A stretch of 64,000 nt of DNA, taken from Burkholderia humptydooensis (GTDB taxonomy: Bacteria > Pseudomonadota > Gammaproteobacteria > Burkholderiales > Burkholderiaceae). Position numbers and translations under genes: made by a program. The notes under the pieces are model-generated. The model did no database searches. It had not been told where the DNA came from and worked only from the letters and a program-made list of their open reading frames with translations. The DNA is taken from NCBI RefSeq assembly GCF_001513745.1, contig NZ_CP013380.1, forward strand, positions 3,968,001-4,032,000, written 5' to 3'. This document shows positions 9,115-17,795 of this stretch, in pieces (positions within the stretch are counted from its first letter, which is position 1; each line of letters starts with the position of its first letter).

Positions 9115-9136
9115 CCCCGGCGATACCGGGGTTTTT
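9115..9136. terminator. Bidirectional intrinsic terminator downstream of metK
   Basis: The stem CCCCGG/CCGGGG (9115-9120 with 9126-9131) has an A-run on the left and TTTTT on the right, so it should terminate transcription on both strands. It serves metK, whose stop codon is 22 bp away, and any transcript from the left. Confidence 0.9.
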
Positions 9137-9157
9137 GTTTGCCATCGCGAACGTGCG

Positions 9158-10345
9158 TCAGGCGACTTGCACGGCTGGCTCGACGCCCGCCGCCTCGGCG
9201 AGCGCGAGCGCCTTGTCGGCGGCTTCCCACGAGAATTCCGGCTCTTCGCGGCCGAAGTGGCCGTAAGCGGCGGTCTTCTCGTAGATCGGACGCAGCAGAT
9301 CGAGCATCTGGATGATGCCCTTCGGACGCAGGTCGAAGTGCTCGCGCACGAGCCTCGTGATCGTCTCGTCGGACACGCGGCCCGTGCCGAACGTGTTGAC
9401 CATCACCGAGGTCGGCTCGGCGACGCCGATCGCATACGACACCTGGATCAGCGCGCGCGACGCAAGGCCCGCGGCGACGATGTTCTTCGCGACGTAGCGG
9501 CCCGCGTAAGCGGCCGAGCGGTCGACCTTCGACGGGTCCTTGCCCGAGAACGCGCCGCCGCCGTGCGGGGCTGCGCCGCCGTAGGTGTCGACGATGATCT
9601 TGCGGCCGGTCAGCCCGCAATCGCCTTGCGGGCCGCCGATCACGAAGCGGCCGGTCGGATTCACGAGGAACTTGATGTCGCCCTTGATCAGGTCGGCGGG
9701 CAGCGTCGGCTTGATGATCTCTTCGATCACCGCTTCGCGCAGCGCGGGCAGATCGATGTCCGGCGCGTGCTGCGTCGACAGCACGACGGTATCGATCGAG
9801 TGCGGCTTGCCGTCGACGTAGCGAACCGTCACCTGCGATTTCGCGTCCGGACGCAGCCACGGCAGGCGGCCGTCGCGGCGCAGGTTCGCCTGGCGCTCGA
9901 CGAGGCGGTGCGACAGATGGATCGGCAGCGGCATCAGCTCGGGCGTTTCGTCGCACGCGTAGCCGAACATCAGGCCCTGGTCGCCCGCGCCTTGATCGAG
10001 GTTGTTGTCGTGCGCGCGATCGACGCCTTGCGCGATGTCGGGCGACTGCTTGTCGTACGCGACGAGCACCGCGCAGCCGCGGTAGTCGATGCCGTAATCG
10101 GTGTTGTCGTAACCGATGCGCTTGATCGTGTCGCGCGCGATCTGGATGTAGTCGATGTTCGCCGTCGTCGTGATTTCGCCGGCCAGCACGACGAGGCCGG
10201 TGTTGCACAGCGTTTCGGCCGCAACACGGGAGTACTTGTCTTGCGCGAGGATTGCGTCGAGGATCGCGTCGGAGATTTGGTCTGCGACCTTGTCCGGATG
10301 GCCTTCGGAAACGGATTCGGACGTAAAGAGATATTCGTTTGCCAC
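9158..10345 (-). CDS. metK: S-adenosylmethionine synthetase
   Basis: The 395-residue length is typical of MetK, which makes S-adenosylmethionine from methionine and ATP. Seen are the N-terminal [20 protein letters not shown], the ATP-site loop [12 protein letters not shown] and the phosphate-binding [16 protein letters not shown]. The enzyme is a cytosolic tetramer needing Mg2+ and K+. The start is GTG (10343-10345) with AGGAG about 10 nt upstream. A long leader containing a SAM-II-like element precedes it, so feedback by the enzyme's own product is plausible. Confidence 0.97.
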   Translation of the reverse strand: MANEYLFTSESVSEGHPDKVADQISDAILDAILAQDKYSRVAAETLCNTGLVVLAGEITTTANIDYIQIARDTIKRIGYDNTDYGIDYRGCAVLVAYDKQSPDIAQGVDRAHDNNLDQGAGDQGLMFGYACDETPELMPLPIHLSHRLVERQANLRRDGRLPWLRPDAKSQVTVRYVDGKPHSIDTVVLSTQHAPDIDLPALREAVIEEIIKPTLPADLIKGDIKFLVNPTGRFVIGGPQGDCGLTGRKIIVDTYGGAAPHGGGAFSGKDPSKVDRSAAYAGRYVAKNIVAAGLASRALIQVSYAIGVAEPTSVMVNTFGTGRVSDETITRLVREHFDLRPKGIIQMLDLLRPIYEKTAAYGHFGREEPEFSWEAADKALALAEAAGVEPAVQVA

Positions 10346-10409
10346 GTTCTCAGGCTCCTGTTGTGGTTACGGTTGAAGTTCACGTAGCCAGCTTCCAGAG
10401 GCCCGAAGT

Positions 10410-10498
10410 GGCGACGCTTTAGCGGATTTCCTGCGCCGTGGGCGCTCGTCGCGCCCGCCGGCTTCGCCCCGCAAGTTGTCAGTTAACTCGGCGAAGCC
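10410..10498 (-). ncRNA. SAM-II-like riboswitch candidate in the metK leader
   Basis: On the minus strand, a perfect 9-bp stem (10490-10498 with 10460-10468) closes a 21-nt loop that starts GAGTT, contains CTGAC and ends TTGCGG. An accessory hairpin follows (10440-10456), then AAAT (10429-10426), GCTAAAG (10423-10417) and GTCG (10415-10412). GTCG can pair with TGAC of the loop (plus positions 10478-10481) to form a pseudoknot. This order matches the SAM-II core, and nearly the same element precedes metX. SAM-II binds S-adenosylmethionine. The accessory hairpin between stem and pseudoknot strand is unusual. Assigned by eye; a covariance search has not been run. Confidence 0.65.
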
Positions 10499-10501
10499 CG
10501 T

Positions 10502-10528
10502 ATTATAGCGGCTTTCTCGAATTGTCAC
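10502..10528 (-). promoter_or_regulatory. metK promoter
   Basis: On the minus strand, a perfect -10 TATAAT (10507-10502) and a -35 GTGACA (10528-10523; five of six consensus bases) are separated by 15 bp. The predicted transcript starts near 10495, at the first stem of the leader element. The -10 region also reads TATTAT on the plus strand and may be shared with lpxL. Confidence 0.65.
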
Positions 10529-10611
10529 AGAGCGTCCATCGTGCGGCTCCTTCCACTGTCCTTCAACCCTGCTCTCATCGCGCCGGCCGGCCGGATCGAC
10601 GGAGGATTCGC

Positions 10612-11496
10612 ATGCTAGGCCGTCTCGGCACACAGCTCGCCGTCGCGTTTCTCAAATTCCTCGCGGTCCTGCCCTACGGCCTGACCGCGCGCCTCGGCGA
10701 CGGCCTGGGCTGGCTGCTCTACCAGATCCCCAGCCGGCGCAAGCGCATCGTACACACCAATTTGAAACTCTGCTTCCCTGATTGGAGCGACGCGCGCCGC
10801 GAGGAAGTCGCCGGCCGGCACTTCCGGCACGCGATCCGCAGCTACGTCGAGCGCAGCATCCAGTGGTTCGGCTCCGCGAAAAAGCTCGAAAAGTTGATCC
10901 AGGTCGACAGCGCGGTCGACCTCGCCGACCCGAACCTGCCGCCGACGCTCTTCCTCGGGCTGCACTTCGTCGGCATCGAGGCGGGCTCGATCTGGCTGAA
11001 CCGGTCGCTGCAACGCCGCTGCGGCTCGCTGTACCAGCCGTTCTCGAACCCGACGCTCGAAGCCGTCGCGAAAGCCGCGCGCGGCCGCTTCGACGCCGAG
11101 ATGGTCGGCCGCGCCGACAGCGCGCGCGTCGTGCTGCGCTGGCTGCGCGACCGCAAGCCGGTGATGCTCGGCGCCGACATGGATTACGGCCTGCGCAACT
11201 CGACGTTCGTGCCGTTCTTCGGCGTCCCCGCGTGCACGCTGACCGCGGTCGGCCGGCTCGCGAAGACGGGCCATGCGCAGGTCGTGCCGTTCATCGGCGA
11301 AGTGCTGCCCGATTACCGGGGTTATCGGCTGAAAATCTTCAAGCCTTGGGAAAATTATCCGACGGGCGACGACGACCTCGACGCGCGCCGGATGAACGCG
11401 TTCCTCGAAGAGCAGATTCCGCTGATGCCCGAGCAGTATTACTGGGTGCACAAGCGCTTCAAGACGCGCCCGCCCGGCGAGCCGAGCCTCTATTGA
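10612..11496 (+). CDS. lpxL: Lipid A biosynthesis lauroyl-type acyltransferase (LpxL/HtrB)
   Basis: A 294-residue inner-membrane enzyme that adds a secondary acyl chain to Kdo2-lipid IVA. The catalytic H-x4-E motif is H118FVGIE123, and an N-terminal hydrophobic stretch (residues 5-38) anchors the protein. The conserved C-terminal [12 protein letters not shown] segment is present. Start ATG 10612 follows GGAGG by 5-6 nt. It is divergent from metK and lies 40 bp before dapF. Which acyl chain it transfers cannot be told, since Burkholderia often has more than one such enzyme. Confidence 0.9.
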   Translation: MLGRLGTQLAVAFLKFLAVLPYGLTARLGDGLGWLLYQIPSRRKRIVHTNLKLCFPDWSDARREEVAGRHFRHAIRSYVERSIQWFGSAKKLEKLIQVDSAVDLADPNLPPTLFLGLHFVGIEAGSIWLNRSLQRRCGSLYQPFSNPTLEAVAKAARGRFDAEMVGRADSARVVLRWLRDRKPVMLGADMDYGLRNSTFVPFFGVPACTLTAVGRLAKTGHAQVVPFIGEVLPDYRGYRLKIFKPWENYPTGDDDLDARRMNAFLEEQIPLMPEQYYWVHKRFKTRPPGEPSLY

Positions 11497-11536
11497 CCCC
11501 GCCGCCGCGGCATGCCCGCGGCATACAATAGCGCCC

Positions 11537-12406
11537 ATGAAACTCTCGTTTACCAAGATGCACGGCGCGGGCAACGACTTCGTCGTGCTCGACGGCTACA
11601 GCCGCGCGCTGCCCCCGCTCACCGGCGCGCAGGTGCGCGCGCTCGCCGACCGCCACTTCGGGATCGGCGCCGATCAGTTGCTGCTCGTCGAAAAGCCCAC
11701 CGTCGACGGCGCCGATTTCAAATACCGGATCTTCAACTGCGACGGCGGCGAGGTCGAGCACTGCGGCAACGGCGCGCGCTGCTTCGTCAAGTTCGTCCGC
11801 GACCGCGGGCTCACCGACGAGGCAAGCGTGCGCGTCGAAGTCAAGCACGGCGTGATCACGCTGACGATGCAGGACAACGGCGAGGTCGTCGTCGACATGG
11901 GCGCGCCCGTGTTCGAGCCGGCGCGCGTGCCGTTCGACGCGAGCGGCCTCGAAGGCCGCCGCGAGGGCGCCGACACGCTGTGGCCGCTGCCCGTGAACGG
12001 CGCGACGCGCTGGATCTCGGTCGTGTCGATGGGCAATCCGCACGCGGTGCAGATCGTCGACGACGCAAAGGCGGCCCCGGTGCTCGCCGATGGCCCCGCG
12101 ATCGAGCGCCACCCGCGTTTCCCGCAGCGCGTGAACGCGGGCTTCATGCAGATCGTGTCGCGGCACGAGGTGAACCTGCGCGTGTACGAGCGCGGCGCGG
12201 GCGAGACGCTCGCGTGCGGCACGGGCGCGTGCGCGGCCGTCGCGGCGGGCATCCGGCGCGGACAACTCGATTCGCCCGTCACGGTCCATACGCATGGCGG
12301 CACGCTGACGATCTCGTGGGACGGCGCGCGCGACGAACGCGCGCCGCTCAAGATGGCCGGCCCCGCGACGACCGTCTTCGAAGGCGTGATCGAGCTGCCC
12401 GCCTGA
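11537..12406 (+). CDS. dapF: Diaminopimelate epimerase
   Basis: A 289-residue enzyme that converts LL- to meso-diaminopimelate for lysine and peptidoglycan. Both catalytic cysteines are visible: C76 in [13 protein letters not shown] and the second in [11 protein letters not shown]. The N-terminal [15 protein letters not shown] is the family signature. A TACAAT box at 11524-11529 in the short gap after lpxL may give dapF its own transcript. The order dapF-DUF484-xerC also occurs in E. coli (dapF-yigA-xerC). Confidence 0.97.
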   Translation: MKLSFTKMHGAGNDFVVLDGYSRALPPLTGAQVRALADRHFGIGADQLLLVEKPTVDGADFKYRIFNCDGGEVEHCGNGARCFVKFVRDRGLTDEASVRVEVKHGVITLTMQDNGEVVVDMGAPVFEPARVPFDASGLEGRREGADTLWPLPVNGATRWISVVSMGNPHAVQIVDDAKAAPVLADGPAIERHPRFPQRVNAGFMQIVSRHEVNLRVYERGAGETLACGTGACAAVAAGIRRGQLDSPVTVHTHGGTLTISWDGARDERAPLKMAGPATTVFEGVIELPA

Positions 12407-12452
12407 CCTTTTGTAGCCTGACCTTTCATTTGCCGAAGCCGAACGAAGCGCC

Positions 12453-13151
12453 ATGAACGATCGCGAAGTCGCAGACTACCTGCTCGCCAACCCCGAATTC
12501 TTCGCCCAGCACGCGGAACTGCTCGCGACGATCAAGCTCGCGAATCCGCACGGCAAGGCCGCGGTGTCGCTTCAGGAGCGGCAGATGGAGATGCTGCGGG
12601 ACAAGAACAAGCATCTCGAACGCCGGCTCGCCGAGCTGCTGCGCTACGGTCACGAAAACGACGGGCTCGCCGCGAAGTTCAACCGCTGGACGGCGCGCGT
12701 GATCGCCGAGCGCGATCCGTACGCACTGCCGCGCGCGATCGCGGGCGGCTTGGCCGACGTGTTCGACGTCCCGCAGACGGCGCTCAGGCTCTGGGACGTC
12801 GCCGAGACCTACGCGCAAGCCGATTTCGCGCGCAACGTCGGCGAGGAGGTGCGCCTCTTCACGAACAGTCTTGCGACCCCATATTGCGGCACGAACACCG
12901 GCTTCGAGGCCGCGCAGTGGCTCGCGCCCGTCGCAGCCGACGGCGAAGCCCCCGCGGCGAGCGGCGCCGCCGAATCGGTCGCGCTGATCGCGCTGCGCGC
13001 GAGCGCCGCGGGCGAAGGCGCGGGCGCGTTCGGCCTGCTCGTGCTGGGCTCGCCTGACCCGCGGCGCTTCCACGACGGCATGGGCACCGACTTCCTCGCG
13101 CAGATCGGCACGCTCGCGAGCGCAGCGCTCACGCGCCTGCTGCCGCACTGA
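12453..13151 (+). CDS. DUF484 family protein (YigA-like)
   Basis: A 232-residue protein starting MNDREVADYLLANPEFFAQH. Residues 45-75 are heptad-rich (QERQMEMLRDKNKHLERRLA) and probably form a short coiled coil. A GAF-like domain follows and closes with GTDFLAQIGTLASAALTRLL. DUF484 proteins are regularly encoded between dapF and xerC, but their role is unknown. The gap to xerC is 43 bp, so they are likely co-transcribed. Confidence 0.9.
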   Translation: MNDREVADYLLANPEFFAQHAELLATIKLANPHGKAAVSLQERQMEMLRDKNKHLERRLAELLRYGHENDGLAAKFNRWTARVIAERDPYALPRAIAGGLADVFDVPQTALRLWDVAETYAQADFARNVGEEVRLFTNSLATPYCGTNTGFEAAQWLAPVAADGEAPAASGAAESVALIALRASAAGEGAGAFGLLVLGSPDPRRFHDGMGTDFLAQIGTLASAALTRLLPH

Positions 13152-13194
13152 CGGCCGCGCGCCGCGCCCCGCCTTCCGCCCGCCGACACGCGCC

Positions 13195-14115
13195 ATGACC
13201 GCCGATCCGATCGCCGACTACCTGTCGAACCTGCGGCACGTGAGGAAGCTGTCGGATCACACGCTGCGCGCGTACGCGCACGAACTCGACGAACTGAAGA
13301 AGCTCGCGAACGGCCGCCCGCTCGAAAGCCTCACGGCCGTCGACATGCGCGGCGCCGTCGCGCGCGCGCATGCGGGCGGCCTGTCCGCGCGTTCGATCTC
13401 GCACCGGCTGTCCGCGTGGCGCGCGTTCTACCGCTGGTTTTCGCAGCATGTCGAGATGAACGCGAATCCGGTCGCGGCCGTGCGCGCGCCGAAGCACGCG
13501 AAGACGCTGCCGAAGGCGCTGTCCGTCGACGACGCGGCCGCGCTGATGGACGCGCCGACGGCCGGCACCGCCGAGAACCTGCGCGATCACGCGATTCTCG
13601 AGCTGTTCTATTCGTCCGGGCTGCGGCTCGCCGAGCTGATCGGCCTCGACATCGAATACGCGAAGGACGGCGACTACCGCTCCGAAGGCTGGCTCGACCT
13701 CGCCGAAGCGGAAGTCACGGTGCGCGGCAAGGGCGACAAGGAGCGCAAGGTGCCCGTCGGCCGCAAGGCGATCGACGCGCTGAACGCCTGGCTCGCGGTG
13801 CGCGGCGAGTTCGTGAAGCGCGATCCGCGGCCGCTCTTCCTGTCGGTGCGCGGCAACCGGATGTCGCCCGGCGTCGTGCGCGAGCGCGTGAAGCGCGCGG
13901 CGCTCGCGGCGGGCATTCCGGCGAACGTGCATCCGCACGTGCTGCGCCACTCGTTCGCGACGCACGTACTGCAATCGAGCGGGGATCTGCGCGCGGTGCA
14001 GGAGCTGCTCGGCCACGCGAGCATCTCGGCGACGCAGGTCTATACGTCGCTCGACTTCCAGCATCTCGCGAAGATCTACGACAGCGCGCATCCGCGCGCG
14101 AAGAAGCGCGACTGA
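13195..14115 (+). CDS. xerC: Site-specific tyrosine recombinase XerC
   Basis: A 306-residue recombinase that with XerD resolves chromosome dimers at dif. The N-terminal SAM-like DNA-binding domain covers about residues 1-95. The catalytic domain shows Arg in YSSGLRLAELIGL, the HxxR motif in HPHVLRHSFATH, His in ELLGHASISATQ and the nucleophilic Tyr in TQVYTSLD. Its position in the dapF-DUF484-xerC cluster supports XerC rather than a phage integrase. Confidence 0.95.
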   Translation: MTADPIADYLSNLRHVRKLSDHTLRAYAHELDELKKLANGRPLESLTAVDMRGAVARAHAGGLSARSISHRLSAWRAFYRWFSQHVEMNANPVAAVRAPKHAKTLPKALSVDDAAALMDAPTAGTAENLRDHAILELFYSSGLRLAELIGLDIEYAKDGDYRSEGWLDLAEAEVTVRGKGDKERKVPVGRKAIDALNAWLAVRGEFVKRDPRPLFLSVRGNRMSPGVVRERVKRAALAAGIPANVHPHVLRHSFATHVLQSSGDLRAVQELLGHASISATQVYTSLDFQHLAKIYDSAHPRAKKRD

Positions 14116-14195
14116 CGCGCGCCGCCGCGCTCGCCGAATCACTGAATCACCGAATCACACTCCGCCGCGCCCGGCGCGGCTTTTTCGATCCCGAC

Positions 14196-15467
14196 ATGCA
14201 TACCGTTACGCTCAAGCCGTCGAAAGACAAATCCCTGCTGCGCCGCCATCCGTGGGTCTACGCGAACGCGATCGACCGCGTCGACGGCAAGCCCGCGCCC
14301 GGCGCGACCGTCATCGTTCGCGCGCACGACGGGCGCTTCCTCGCGCGCGCGGCGTACAGCCCGCATTCGCAGATCCGCCTGCGCGCGTGGAGCTTCGACG
14401 AGAACGAGCCGATCGACCACGCGTTCTTCAAGCGGCGCGTGCAGCGCGCGATCGCGCATCGCCGCGCGATGATCGCGGGCACGGGCGCGGTGCGTCTCGT
14501 GTTCGGCGAGGCGGACGGGCTGCCGGGGCTCATCGTCGATCACTACGTCGCGGCGCCGATCCCCGCCGGCGACGCCGCCGCGCGCGCCACCGAAGGCGAT
14601 GCGGCGCAGCAGGCCGCGCCGGGCGAAGGCGCGGGCCGCGGCCAGCTCGTCTGCCAGTTCATGGCGGCGGGCGTCGAGCACTGGAAGGACGCGATCGTCG
14701 CGGCGCTCGTCGCGGCGACCGGTTGCCCGAACGTCTACGAGCGCTCGGACGTATCGATCCGCGAGAAGGAAGGGCTCGAGCAGACGACGGGCGTGCTCGC
14801 GGGCGACGCGCCGCCCGACACGCTGATCGCGAACGAGAACGGCGTGCTGTATCACGTCGACGTCCGCAACGGCCACAAGACGGGCTTCTACGTCGACCAG
14901 CGCGAGAACCGCGCGCTCGTCGCGCAGTACGCGCGCGAGCGCGACGTGCTCAACTGCTTCTGCTACACGGGCGGCTTCTCGCTCGCGGCGCTCAAGGGCG
15001 GCGCGAAGCGGGTCGTGTCGATCGATTCGTCGGGCGACGCGCTCGCGCTCGCGCAGCGCAACGTCGCCGCGAACGGCTTCGACGCCGCGCGCGCCGAGTG
15101 GCTCGACGCCGACGCGTTCAGGACGCTGCGCCGTCTCGTCGATGAAGGCGAGCGCTTCGACCTGATCGTGCTCGACCCGCCGAAGTTCGCGCCGACGCGC
15201 GACAGCGTCGAGCGCGCGGCGCGCGCGTACAAGGACATCAACCTGAGCGGCTTCAAGCTGCTGCGCCCGGGCGGCCTGCTGTTCACGTACTCGTGCTCGG
15301 GCGCGATCGACATGGACCTGTTCCAGAAGATCGTCGCGGGCGCGGCGGCCGACGCGAAGGTCGACGCGCGGCTCCTGAAGCGGCTCGGCGCGGGCGTCGA
15401 TCACCCGCTCCTGACCGCGTTCCCCGAAGGCGAATATCTGAAGGGGCTGCTGTTGCAAATCGCGTGA
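14196..15467 (+). CDS. rlmI: 23S rRNA (cytosine-C5)-methyltransferase, RlmI family
   Basis: A 423-residue class I methyltransferase with an N-terminal PUA domain (MHTVTLKPSKDKSLLRRHPW) and a Rossmann domain. The SAM site is DVLNCFCYTGGFSLAAL, and LIVLDPPKF is the catalytic-loop motif. RlmI methylates C1962 of 23S rRNA in E. coli. Between DHYV and LVCQF an Ala/Gly/Glu-rich insert of about 30 residues interrupts a region that is continuous in other family members. The start ATG 14196 is set by family alignment; the frame is open much further upstream through xerC. Confidence 0.88.
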   Translation: MHTVTLKPSKDKSLLRRHPWVYANAIDRVDGKPAPGATVIVRAHDGRFLARAAYSPHSQIRLRAWSFDENEPIDHAFFKRRVQRAIAHRRAMIAGTGAVRLVFGEADGLPGLIVDHYVAAPIPAGDAAARATEGDAAQQAAPGEGAGRGQLVCQFMAAGVEHWKDAIVAALVAATGCPNVYERSDVSIREKEGLEQTTGVLAGDAPPDTLIANENGVLYHVDVRNGHKTGFYVDQRENRALVAQYARERDVLNCFCYTGGFSLAALKGGAKRVVSIDSSGDALALAQRNVAANGFDAARAEWLDADAFRTLRRLVDEGERFDLIVLDPPKFAPTRDSVERAARAYKDINLSGFKLLRPGGLLFTYSCSGAIDMDLFQKIVAGAAADAKVDARLLKRLGAGVDHPLLTAFPEGEYLKGLLLQIA

Positions 15468-15644
15468 TCGCCCCGATCTGAGCGGGCGGCGCTGTGCGAG
15501 CCCGCGCCGCGCCGGCCGTCCGGCCGGCAGCGGGGGCTTGACAGGTATGTTTCAATAAACGGCTGAGCGCTCGAAAAAGTTTCGCCGGGCGCGCTGCTTC
15601 CAGCCGTTTTGACCCCGTTTCACGAACCACAGGCGACCGACGAC

Positions 15645-16718
15645 ATGGCCATTCCCGTCACCATCCTCACGGGCTTCCTCGGCAGCGGCAAGACGACGCT
15701 GCTCAAGCGCATCCTGAACGAACAGCACGGCATGAAAATCGCCGTGATCGAAAACGAGTTCGGCGAAGAAAACATCGACAACGAAATCCTCGTCCAGGAT
15801 TCGAACGAGCAGATCATCCAGATGAGCAACGGCTGCATCTGCTGCACGATCCGCGGCGACCTCGCGCGCGTGCTCGCCGAGCTCGCCGCGAACAAGCGCG
15901 ACGGCAAGTTCGACTTCGACCGCGTGGTGATCGAGACGACGGGCCTCGCGAATCCGGGCCCCGTCGCGCAGACGTTCTTCATCGACAGCGAGATCGCCGA
16001 CGAATTCCTGCTCGATGCGGTCATCACGCTCGTCGACGCGAAGCACGCCGACACGCAGCTCGACGAGCACGAGGTCGTGCAGCGGCAGGTCGGCTTCGCC
16101 GATCGCCTGTTCATCACGAAGGCGGACCTCGTCGACGACGAGACGGTGTCCGAGCTGAAGCACCGCCTGCTGCACATGAACCCGAGGGCGGCGATCAAGG
16201 TCGTGAACTTCGGCGATGCGGACATCAAGGAGATCTTCGACCTGCGCGGCTTCAACCTGAACGCGAAGCTCGAGATCGATCCGGACTTCCTCGCGGAAGA
16301 CGAGCACGAGCACGCGCATCACCACGATCACGACCACGATCACGCGCATTGCGATCACGATCACGGCCATTGCGAGCACGATCACGAGCACGGCCACCAT
16401 CATCATCACGCGCACCACGACGACAAGATCAAGTCGTTCGTCTACCGCAACGATCGCCCGTTCGATCCGAACAAGCTCGAAGACTTCCTGGGCGGGATCC
16501 TGCAGATCTACGGCGAGCGGATGCTGCGCTACAAGGGCGTGCTGTACATGAAGGGCGTCGACCGCAAGGTCGTGTTCCAGGGCGTGCACCAGATGATGGG
16601 CAGCGATCTCGCCGCGAAGTGGCTGCCGGTCGAGAAGAAGACCAACAAGATGGTGTTCATCGGCGTCGACCTGCCGCGCGACCTCATCACCGACGGCCTC
16701 GACGCCTGCCTCGCGTAA
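15645..16718 (+). CDS. CobW/COG0523 GTPase, putative zinc metallochaperone
   Basis: A 357-residue G3E-family GTPase. The P-loop is TGFLGSGKTTLL near residue 9, the metal-binding CxCC motif is SNGCICCTIRGDL, and a histidine-rich stretch at about residues 219-261 sits before the C-terminal CobW_C domain. The CxCC motif and His-rich linker are typical of COG0523 proteins that deliver zinc or other metals. The gene lies directly upstream of a DksA lacking most zinc ligands, a pairing associated with zinc economy. ATG at 15645 (MAIPVTIL) is preferred over an in-frame ATG 12 codons earlier. No Zur box was recognised. Confidence 0.9.
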   Translation: MAIPVTILTGFLGSGKTTLLKRILNEQHGMKIAVIENEFGEENIDNEILVQDSNEQIIQMSNGCICCTIRGDLARVLAELAANKRDGKFDFDRVVIETTGLANPGPVAQTFFIDSEIADEFLLDAVITLVDAKHADTQLDEHEVVQRQVGFADRLFITKADLVDDETVSELKHRLLHMNPRAAIKVVNFGDADIKEIFDLRGFNLNAKLEIDPDFLAEDEHEHAHHHDHDHDHAHCDHDHGHCEHDHEHGHHHHHAHHDDKIKSFVYRNDRPFDPNKLEDFLGGILQIYGERMLRYKGVLYMKGVDRKVVFQGVHQMMGSDLAAKWLPVEKKTNKMVFIGVDLPRDLITDGLDACLA

Positions 16719-17114
16719 CCTGCCGCCCGCCGGGAAGCCCGCCGGGCCGGCGCACGGCCGTCATCGCTTTTTCCTGATTTGCGGGTTATATTTTCAGGAT
16801 ACCGCTTGACCGGCAGGGGATCGACCCGATACGGCGAGGGCTTGCGATTCAGTTACAATACCTGCCCGCTGGAGAAGGGCGGCGGCAGGCCCGATCCTCG
16901 CGTGAAGCCCGGGCGGCAGGTAGAGCGCAGGGGACGGCCGCCCGCCGGTCACGCGCAATCCGGTCCCCGAGGGAGTACTGAACGAAACGGGCCGGGTATC
17001 CGGAGGCTTTCGGCCCCGTCACAGCGAATGGCAAACAATTGCAAGGGCTGTTGCGGGTAATCCCAAAGTGCGGGCAATATCCATGGATTCGCCGCACATT
17101 GAAGAAGCAAGCAG
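16719..17114 (+). other. Structured 396-bp intergenic region upstream of dksA
   Basis: A TTGACC box (16806-16811) and a TACAAT box (16854-16859) suggest plus-strand promoters in an AT-richer part. The following 180 bp is very GC-rich and can fold extensively: CGGGCGGC pairs with GCCGCCCG, and GGGGAC (near 16930) with GTCCCC (near 16966). It matches no RNA family I can name (not RNase P, tmRNA, SRP RNA or a cobalamin riboswitch). Short frames inside are not credible. It is either a long dksA leader or a separate small RNA. Confidence 0.4.
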
Positions 17115-17531
17115 ATGACGAAGAAACTCTTGACCGAAGCCGAAATCCTGAAGATGAGCGACAAGGATTACATGAATGAGGATCAGCTCGCCTTCTTCAA
17201 AAATCGGCTCGAACAATTGCAGGCGGAAATTCTCCGCAATGCGGGCCAGACGACCGAGAATCTGCGCGAAACGGTGATCGTGCCGGACCCCGCCGATCGC
17301 GCGACGATCGAGGAAGAGCACGCGCTCGAACTGCGCACGCGCGACCGCGAACGCAAGCTTCTCAAGAAGGTCCAGCAATCGCTCGCCCGCATCGAATCGG
17401 GCGAGTACGGCTGGTGCGAAGAGACGGGCGAGCCGATCGGCATCCCGCGTCTGCTCGCACGTCCGACGGCCACGCTGTCGCTCGAAGCGCAGGAGCGCCG
17501 CGAGCTGCGTCAGAAGCTGTTCGGCGACTGA
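17115..17531 (+). CDS. dksA: RNA polymerase-binding transcription factor DksA (cysteine-poor)
   Basis: A 138-residue DksA that works with ppGpp at rRNA and amino-acid promoters through the RNA polymerase secondary channel. The coiled-coil tip keeps the functional DPADRA motif (D58, D61). The C-terminal globular part reads YGWCEETGEPIGIPRLLARP: only C101 remains of the usual four zinc cysteines, and the other positions are T104, S122 and A125. The protein therefore probably does not hold a structural zinc, like the DksA2 type. The start ATG follows a purine-rich AAGAAGCAAGC. A terminator follows 50 bp downstream. Confidence 0.95.
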   Translation: MTKKLLTEAEILKMSDKDYMNEDQLAFFKNRLEQLQAEILRNAGQTTENLRETVIVPDPADRATIEEEHALELRTRDRERKLLKKVQQSLARIESGEYGWCEETGEPIGIPRLLARPTATLSLEAQERRELRQKLFGD

Positions 17532-17580
17532 CACCCACCCGGCGCGGCCCGCCTTCCGCGCCTCACACGCTTTGTCCAAA

Positions 17581-17610
17581 GCGCGCGGCCTGCCGCGCGC
17601 TTTTGTTTTG
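17581..17610 (+). terminator. Intrinsic terminator of dksA
   Basis: The stem GCGCGCGGC/GCCGCGCGC (17581-17589 with 17592-17600) is followed by TTTTGTTTTG. It sits 50 bp after the dksA stop codon. Confidence 0.85.
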
Positions 17611-17657
17611 CCCGCCGCCGCTTTGCTTTCCGCCGCGGCGGCGCCCGCCGCACGCCG

Positions 17658-17687
17658 CCCTTGATATCGCGGCGCCCGCCCTAAAAT
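17658..17687 (+). promoter_or_regulatory. Candidate sigma-32 (heat shock) promoter of hslVU
   Basis: CCCTTGAT (from 17658) and CCCTAAAAT (17679-17687) are separated by 13 bp. This fits the sigma-32 pattern CTTGAA and CCCCATnT. It lies about 110 bp upstream of hslV, a known RpoH target in other Proteobacteria. Confidence 0.55.
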
Positions 17688-17795
17688 GAAGACCATGCGC
17701 GTCGAGCCGGCCGGCAGGGCCCCGCTCGCGCGCGCCGCAGCACGCGGCGGCGCCTTCGCGCGTCCCGCCTCCCCCGTCTTTCTCGAGGAATCCAG

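Noticed and set aside
15505..15535. GC-rich palindrome after rlmI (GCCGGCCG/CGGCCGGC)
   Set aside because: It may aid termination, but there is no T-tract and such palindromes are frequent by chance at this base composition. It is not listed as a terminator.
16299..16428. Tandem-repeat-looking DNA (repeated CACGATCAC units)
   Set aside because: It encodes the histidine-rich linker of the CobW-family GTPase. The repetition comes from the protein sequence, not from a DNA repeat element.
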